Positions 58,991 to 64,000 of a DNA stretch of 64,000 nt are shown here, piece after piece. The notes below the pieces were generated by a model. It had not been told where the DNA came from, searched no databases, and was given only the letters and a program-made list of their open reading frames with translations. Position 1 is the first letter of the stretch, and each line of letters starts with the position of its first letter. The position numbers and the translations under genes are program-made. This DNA comes from Formicarius rufipectus (lineage: Eukaryota > Chordata > Aves > Passeriformes > Formicariidae), in NCBI GenBank assembly GCA_013399695.1, contig VXAU01001099.1:1925998-1989997 (forward strand). The letters run 5' to 3'.

Positions 58991-60499
58991 CTGAATCATC
59001 CAGCCTCTAGCAACCCATGGGCTGCAGGCCATGGTTCCCCAGGCTCCATCGCGTCATTGCAACCTCATAGCAAAACACCAAAAACCTCAATTAAAAAGAA
59101 AGGAAAATCAAAAGAAAAAAGCAAAAGTGATAGAGAGTTTTAGCAACAGTCTAGATCCTTGCAAGAGCATAAAGTATTGGATAAAGCTCCTTGATTATTC
59201 CAGGAGGCTGCCCTAGCCTACTGCACAGAGGAAGACAAGCTCCCCTGTCCTCTGCTTTCTTTGCAGGCTTTTCCACTGAACTCATGTATAATAATGGGTT
59301 TAACCCTGACAGTTTGAACAAGTGTATCAGCCAAGCCCTGGGAGATCCTGACACTGCTGAGAGCTGCAGCATTTTCCACCTTGTGTTTAGTCTCTGCTAC
59401 ACCCGCCCCACTGGGGTCGAGTGTTTTAGAGCCAAAGAACACAGTTTTGCACAGTGGAGACAGCCAACCCCGAGCATGTTTCTCTGCACTGCACAGAACA
59501 GGGCTGTGCAGGGGAAAGGGATGCACCTAGGCTGTGCAACACAGAGGTCCGAGTTGGGTCCTTGAGACAGTTTTTTTCATGCTCAGTCTGGTAGAGAACT
59601 CAGCATGGATCTCTAGCTGTGGTATGGCATGGCACTGGCCCAAAAGTCATTCTCAGCTGACATTGCCTTAGGGAGCTTAAATCCGGGCATAAATACAATG
59701 CAGGGACTATGGAAAAGCACAGGAAAACTGGAGATCTCAGTGCTGTTCCCATGTCAGAAAAGAATCTTTTAATACCTCTCTTTTTCCATTTCCACATCAG
59801 TACTTAAGGTAGAGTATTAGCACTTCGACATAAAAGTATTTTTCTGGTCCTTGAAAAGATGGTTAGTGCTGACATTAAGATATAAATCTGCTAAAACTGA
59901 GGATTGGTTAAAGTAAAATATTATTACAGAAACTCTCTTAGGTGTTCAGAATGACCTTTCTTCTTAAATTAACACAAGAGAAAAAGAAATAATTGCTTTC
60001 TGTCTTCCCACAGAGGCACACACAAAGTCCTCTGGGTTTGTGAGACTTCACAACAGAGTGGAGGACATCCACTGTGTCACCCTCATGAGTTCCTGCAGTG
60101 TCTGGCTCTTTTTAGCACAGTAGAAGGTCAGTTTCTGTAGACAAATAGCAACAGTAATAATGTCTACATCAGTCAAATGGAATCTCTTCTCTGTAATTCA
60201 GAGGAGTAGCAACACAGGTTTACAGAATTTCCTTATAGTGATTCTCAAAGGACTCTGAGTGGAAAAAAAAAAAAAAAAGGAGCTGAAATAACCCACCCAG
60301 ACGCTGAGCCCCTCTGTGACTATTTTTCAGGTGGCAAAGACATGTCACAAGCAAGAAGTGACTCATCAGATATACACATGAGAGCGGGGGCACAGCAAAG
60401 AGCAAAAGAAATTGACTCTGTTGCCTGCCAGTGCTAAACGCTAATACTACAAAAATGGATAAATGCATAAAATAAAAGTGGGGATTTGTTTCTGCTGCC
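58991..60499. other. unassigned sequence
   Basis: No gene was recognised. An A-rich patch is near 59080-59130 and an A-run at about 60264-60279. The 59190-59560 part is GC-richer, with a 124-codon plus-strand ORF and a 102-codon minus-strand ORF overlapping, neither with motifs. Confidence 0.4.
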
Positions 60500-60625
60500 A
60501 TTTGAATTTCATTTTAAGTAACATGTAAATGACTCTCTATCCTTCCCTCTAGTGTAATATTGGCTTTAATTTGGCTTAGCCTTTGGGAAGGATGTTTGAT
60601 TGACTGAATTAGAGAAGGAAGCTCA
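60500..60625. promoter_or_regulatory. possible conserved noncoding element
   Basis: AAGTAACATGTAAATGACTC, GGCTTTAATTTGGCTTAG and a PREP/PBX-like TGATTGACTG (60597-60606, one base from TGATTGACAG) lie within about 120 bp of unique, ORF-free sequence. It is a weak candidate. Confidence 0.28.
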
Positions 60626-61734
60626 GTCCACAGCGACTCTACCGAAACCATTTTAAAGATTGGCTTAAGTTCAGCCCATTTTGGGGACTCATGAAATCTC
60701 TTTATATGGTGATACTTATAATTTATGTGGAATGATCTTAATCTTTATAATTTATATAATTACAATTTATTAATGTGGTTGCTGTAGATTCATTTTTCTG
60801 CAGACAAGCACCACTGTGCATCCTGATGTACAGAATTACACCTGGACCAGGGCAGCATCCTCTAACTTGTCACTCTTCTAGCTCAGAAACAACCTTGAAA
60901 GAAGCAACTTCAACTTGCTTTTATGAGTTTCTTGGTCATCATTTTTCTTCCCAGAACTGTGTATGAGCTCTCATTGCTTTACTTGCTAGTTCAAAAGCCT
61001 CTACACTGCCTGCTTTTAGACTGTTTTTTCTGGGCCCAAAATAATGGGATTGCACATAGGAAGCATGGATTTCTTGGAGTGGCACAATGTCATCTAGATA
61101 GAGAGCTCTCTGGGGACAGCATCACCTTTCTAACTTGTCTGTTGAGTGCCCAGCTCACTGGGGACCTGCTCTAGGACAAGAGGTCTTGACAAAAGGCAAT
61201 TGGGTGCAATGCAAGACCGCTTTAGAGTAAAAGAGCTTAAGGGTTTTCTTTTCCTGTAAGAAGGTAAAAAGCTATCAAAAGGAAATGAAAGTTTTATTTG
61301 GGGGGAGAGGGTTGCTGGATTTTTATTATTTGTTTTAAACAGCAACATCATGACCCCTTCCTTGTTCATGTGTCATTACTTCTGAGAAAATTTGAACTAT
61401 CTCCTCTGTGTTCGGGTTTGCAACATCAAAAGGACCATAGAACAGTCTTCTTTGATGTTAAATATTTCTGCTGATGCCATCTGTGGTCAGGTAATACCAC
61501 ATGATTAATGTGAAAAGATTCAATTTGCTCATTTTCCCATGTTCACTAGCAAAGCAAAGATACAGTGTATCTGTGGTCTGAGCTAGTCAACCAAGAAAAT
61601 CCTCAGTCTTAGAAAACAGATTTTTACCTTCCAAAAAGCAACCCTGATGCACTTTCTTAGTTTTTCTTTTTTCTTTTTTTTTTTTTCCCCCCCTTTGTGT
61701 CTTTGCATAATTGTTTAATATTAAAGAAACAGAG
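60626..61734. other. unassigned sequence
   Basis: No gene was recognised. The T-rich run with a C-run at 61661-61695 is low-complexity. ORFs are 83 codons or fewer. Confidence 0.45.
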
Positions 61735-61942
61735 CGTGGTTTGGTCATTTAGTTAGTAAAAACAGGCCTTGGGACTACCAGGTCTGGGAAGAACTGGCTT
61801 CTCTAGCTCTTCTCAGCTCAGCTATTGGCCAGACTAAGCAAGTCACTTTGCCTTTTTATAAAATAAGGATAATGGTTCCTCCATTGTAAAGATGTGAGAT
61901 CTACTGCTGAAAAGCAGTACATGAGAGTTAGGTAATATTATT
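61735..61942 (+). mobile_element. MIR-like SINE relic, copy 1
   Basis: Landmarks in order: CCTTGGGACTACCAGGTCTG, a decayed B-box region, GCAAGTCACTTTGCC, AAAATAAGGATAATGGTTCC, and the 3' tail TGAGATCTACTGCTGAAAAG...AGAGTTAGGTAATATTATTT. The tail is the amniote MIR 3' module (gagatctactgatgaaaagcgc...gagctaggtattatt), so both core and LINE-related tail are preserved. It spans about 208 bp, close to full length. Confidence 0.7.
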
Positions 61943-61954
61943 TCTGGCTCTCCT

Positions 61955-62110
61955 ACAAATGTGCTTAGTGTTCAGTTTTCCCATCTGTAATGTGGGGATG
62001 TTAGAACTAATCTACCTCCCAGGGTTGTTTTGCTTAATTCCATAAAGTACTTGAAAACCTCACATGGAAAGAGTTATAGGAGCACAAGGTTTCTTAATAA
62101 AGCTCATTCA
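61955..62110 (+). mobile_element. MIR-like SINE relic, copy 2
   Basis: TTCAGTTTTCCCATCTGTAA and TGTGGGGATG, then CTACCTCCCAGGGTTGTTTT, and a decayed tail with AAAGTACTTGAAAACC. This matches the MIR core-to-tail order (tcagttttcccatctgtaaaatggggat...cctcacagggttgt...aaagcactttga). The tRNA-derived head is missing. It begins directly after copy 1 in the same orientation. Confidence 0.65.
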
Positions 62111-64000
62111 TGAGTAATGTATTTTTGAAGTAAGTGACTTGAACCTTCACCCATAGTTGGAAACCAACATGAGCCAAGTCTTCTTTGTTGTTCAGCGAAG
62201 GTTGGTTGATTTTTTTTTTCTTGCATATTTAATTCTCATAAGGCTTCACATCTCTGGTTTCTGGCTATGATTGAAAGCAGAAATTCCAAATACCACAAGA
62301 GAAGACTGGGTTTTTTTACTTTTTTTTTCCTGACCCTCCCAGAAGCTGGAAGTTTTGAAACATACAAGAGTTTTCCCCACCATTCGCAGCTCTCAGTTCC
62401 CCCCTGCAAAGACTGACCCTTTGCTCTGAAGACTTACCCAGACACAGCCTGCACCCTGCACTCTCTGAGACCTGCTCAGCCACCTTGAATAGGGCTTGTT
62501 CAGGTGACTCTGAGGTGTATCAGGATTGCTCTATTCAGACAACCACTAGGTGCTTTATCAGCATCGATCTGCCCTGCCTTTAGCTATACAAGACCACATT
62601 TAGTCTCATCTACTGCACTGTTGTTGTTGATTACTGCACAGAGCATGGTAAGGCTCTTCAGAAGTGCTGCACAAATGCTGAGCCTGGAATGGTCTGTACG
62701 TCAAAGGGCTCTAAGAGAAAATTAGCCAAAACTCATTTATCTCAATGTCAAAATTCCTACTAACTGGGGAGGAAGCGAAGTTGGACCAAGCTGGAGGCTT
62801 TCAGGGAGCTTGGCCATCACACCGTGGGATGCATTACAAACCCGGATTTGCAGGATCTCTGCCTGCAAATAATCCACACTCAGAGTGCTCTGAACATATC
62901 ATTTGATGTGTGTAAGAGAGGGATGGTGCCAGGAGCACAGAAGCAAACTTGGAGCTTGGGGAAGTTTTCAATCGGTTTTGCCAGGGTTTCCCTCGGTGGG
63001 AAGGCACGGACGGCTTTCTCCTGCCCCCTCCTGGTATAGCCTCAAATGTGGCTCTGGAAAAATGGCACCTTCATTTTTCAGGGGATTTGCACCTGGAGTA
63101 TATGGCAAAGTTGGTCTGTTTTCATGGCACGAAAAGAAGGTGTTATCTTTTTATTATTATTTTTTACTTCTTGACATTGTAAATCCAGTTTAGCTCCATA
63201 AAACTAATCTAAAGCTGGGTCTGGTCAATGCACTTGCAGTCAGAAGGAAAGCAACATTTAGAATATTTCAGGTGTATGATCTGATGACCTCCATCATGGG
63301 AATCCACTGTCTTAGGAACTGAGTCTATATTTATTTTTAAGCCGGTGTGATACTTCGCCAACTGAATAATAACGTCATGCAAATAATTTAAAGTAGGTAG
63401 ATAATATTATGTGGGGACTCCATTCTAGGGGGTAGCTGGAAATACACAATTTCACCTCAAGAGGAAAACTTGGCAATTTGTAAAATGCTCCCAATTGTGC
63501 ACTTGACTAAAAGACAGCTGCTGGGCACTGCACTCCATGGAGGGACAGGGCTGTTCAGCAGTGCACAGACTCCTGGGCACCATCAGGTGGACAGACAAAT
63601 GCAATCTCAAGTTTTGCAATGTTTGCCCACAGAAACAGTAACTCAATGTCTAATAAGTCAAAATAGCTGCTATAAAGAATCACTCCAGGCTCAAACCCTT
63701 TAGCCTTTTAGGTTGAGCAGAGTTTGAATACAGTTGAATACAAATTAAAATGGAGCTGCCTAAAGGTGGGCATCCTAAATCCAAGCTACCAGTCTCTCTT
63801 CATATCTGCATTAAGGGATCCCACTTTGTCAAATTGTCATTATTCACCAGAACACAAAAAGGTCATACAAGGATTTTCAGGCCTTTTGGTTACTAAATTT
63901 GCTTTAAATAAGTCCAAAATCTTCCTGTCTCCGGACTCAAAACTGTGTTCTGCTCTTGATGTAAGTTCTCTGGGCACAAATATGTTTTTGAAAAAAAAAA
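62111..64000. other. unassigned sequence
   Basis: No gene was recognised. It has T-runs near 62213-62220 and 62324-62331. The 62340-62730 and 62820-63120 parts are somewhat GC-richer, with ORFs of 96 codons or fewer lacking motifs. The window ends inside an A-run. Confidence 0.4.

Noticed and set aside
1..64000. CRISPR arrays, bacterial-type operons, rRNA, tRNA and snRNA genes
   Set aside because: No regularly spaced direct repeats, ribosome-binding-site/ORF pairs, or canonical tRNA A/B boxes with cloverleaf were seen; the window is vertebrate nuclear DNA.

Overview
This window looks like a gene-poor, AT-rich stretch of a vertebrate nuclear genome, most likely a bird. The main evidence is the CR1 LINE fragments: 3' tails built from ATTCTATG/ATTCTGTG-type octamers, a truncated avian-style CR1 ORF2, and older CR1 relics. 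There are also very decayed MIR-like SINEs, no CpG island, and long A/C- or T/G-rich tracts. I could run no database search, so clade and family names rest on recognition of conserved repeat sequence and protein motifs.

I found no protein-coding gene, tRNA, rRNA, snRNA, microRNA or CRISPR array that I can support. The open reading frames are short (200 codons or fewer) and most have no recognisable motif. The exceptions belong to retrotransposons: CR1 endonuclease and reverse-transcriptase pieces at 24.7-26.2 kb, and an L1-type reverse-transcriptase relic at 38.0-38.5 kb. The window is therefore either intergenic or inside one or more very long introns.

Layout. 0-11 kb: mostly unique AT-rich DNA, one MIR-like relic, a G-quadruplex motif beside a 195-bp strand-asymmetric A/C tract, a second A/C tract and a perfect 12-bp-arm palindrome. 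11.4-11.9 kb: candidate conserved noncoding element with three CAGCTG E-boxes and a 17-bp palindrome. 13.9-14.6 kb: two CR1 3' ends. 17.2-17.7 kb: weaker regulatory candidate. 22.1 kb: a short CR1 tail. 24.5-27.0 kb: a younger minus-strand CR1, internally deleted, inserted in an older plus-strand CR1. 28.7-29.2 and 32.0-32.2 kb: candidate enhancers, the second with an exact PREP/PBX-type site. 32.7-33.1 kb: CR1 3' end. 34.6-35.4 kb: a GC-richer block with the two longest ORFs, overlapping on opposite strands. 38.0-38.5 kb: L1 relic. 41.5 kb: a small exon-like segment. 42.2-42.8 kb: candidate element sharing an 8-mer inverted-repeat motif with the one at 11.7 kb. 46.8 kb: MIR relic. 49.5-49.8, 51.2-51.5, 54.6-54.9 and 60.5-60.6 kb: further candidate elements. 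55.6 kb: possible hAT terminus. 61.7-62.1 kb: two MIR-like relics in tandem.

The most biologically interesting pattern is a series of regulatory-looking blocks rich in homeodomain, PBX/PREP and E-box motifs spread over about 50 kb. That is the usual arrangement around developmental transcription-factor genes. Their conservation is inferred from composition and motifs and has not been tested. No target gene lies in the window.
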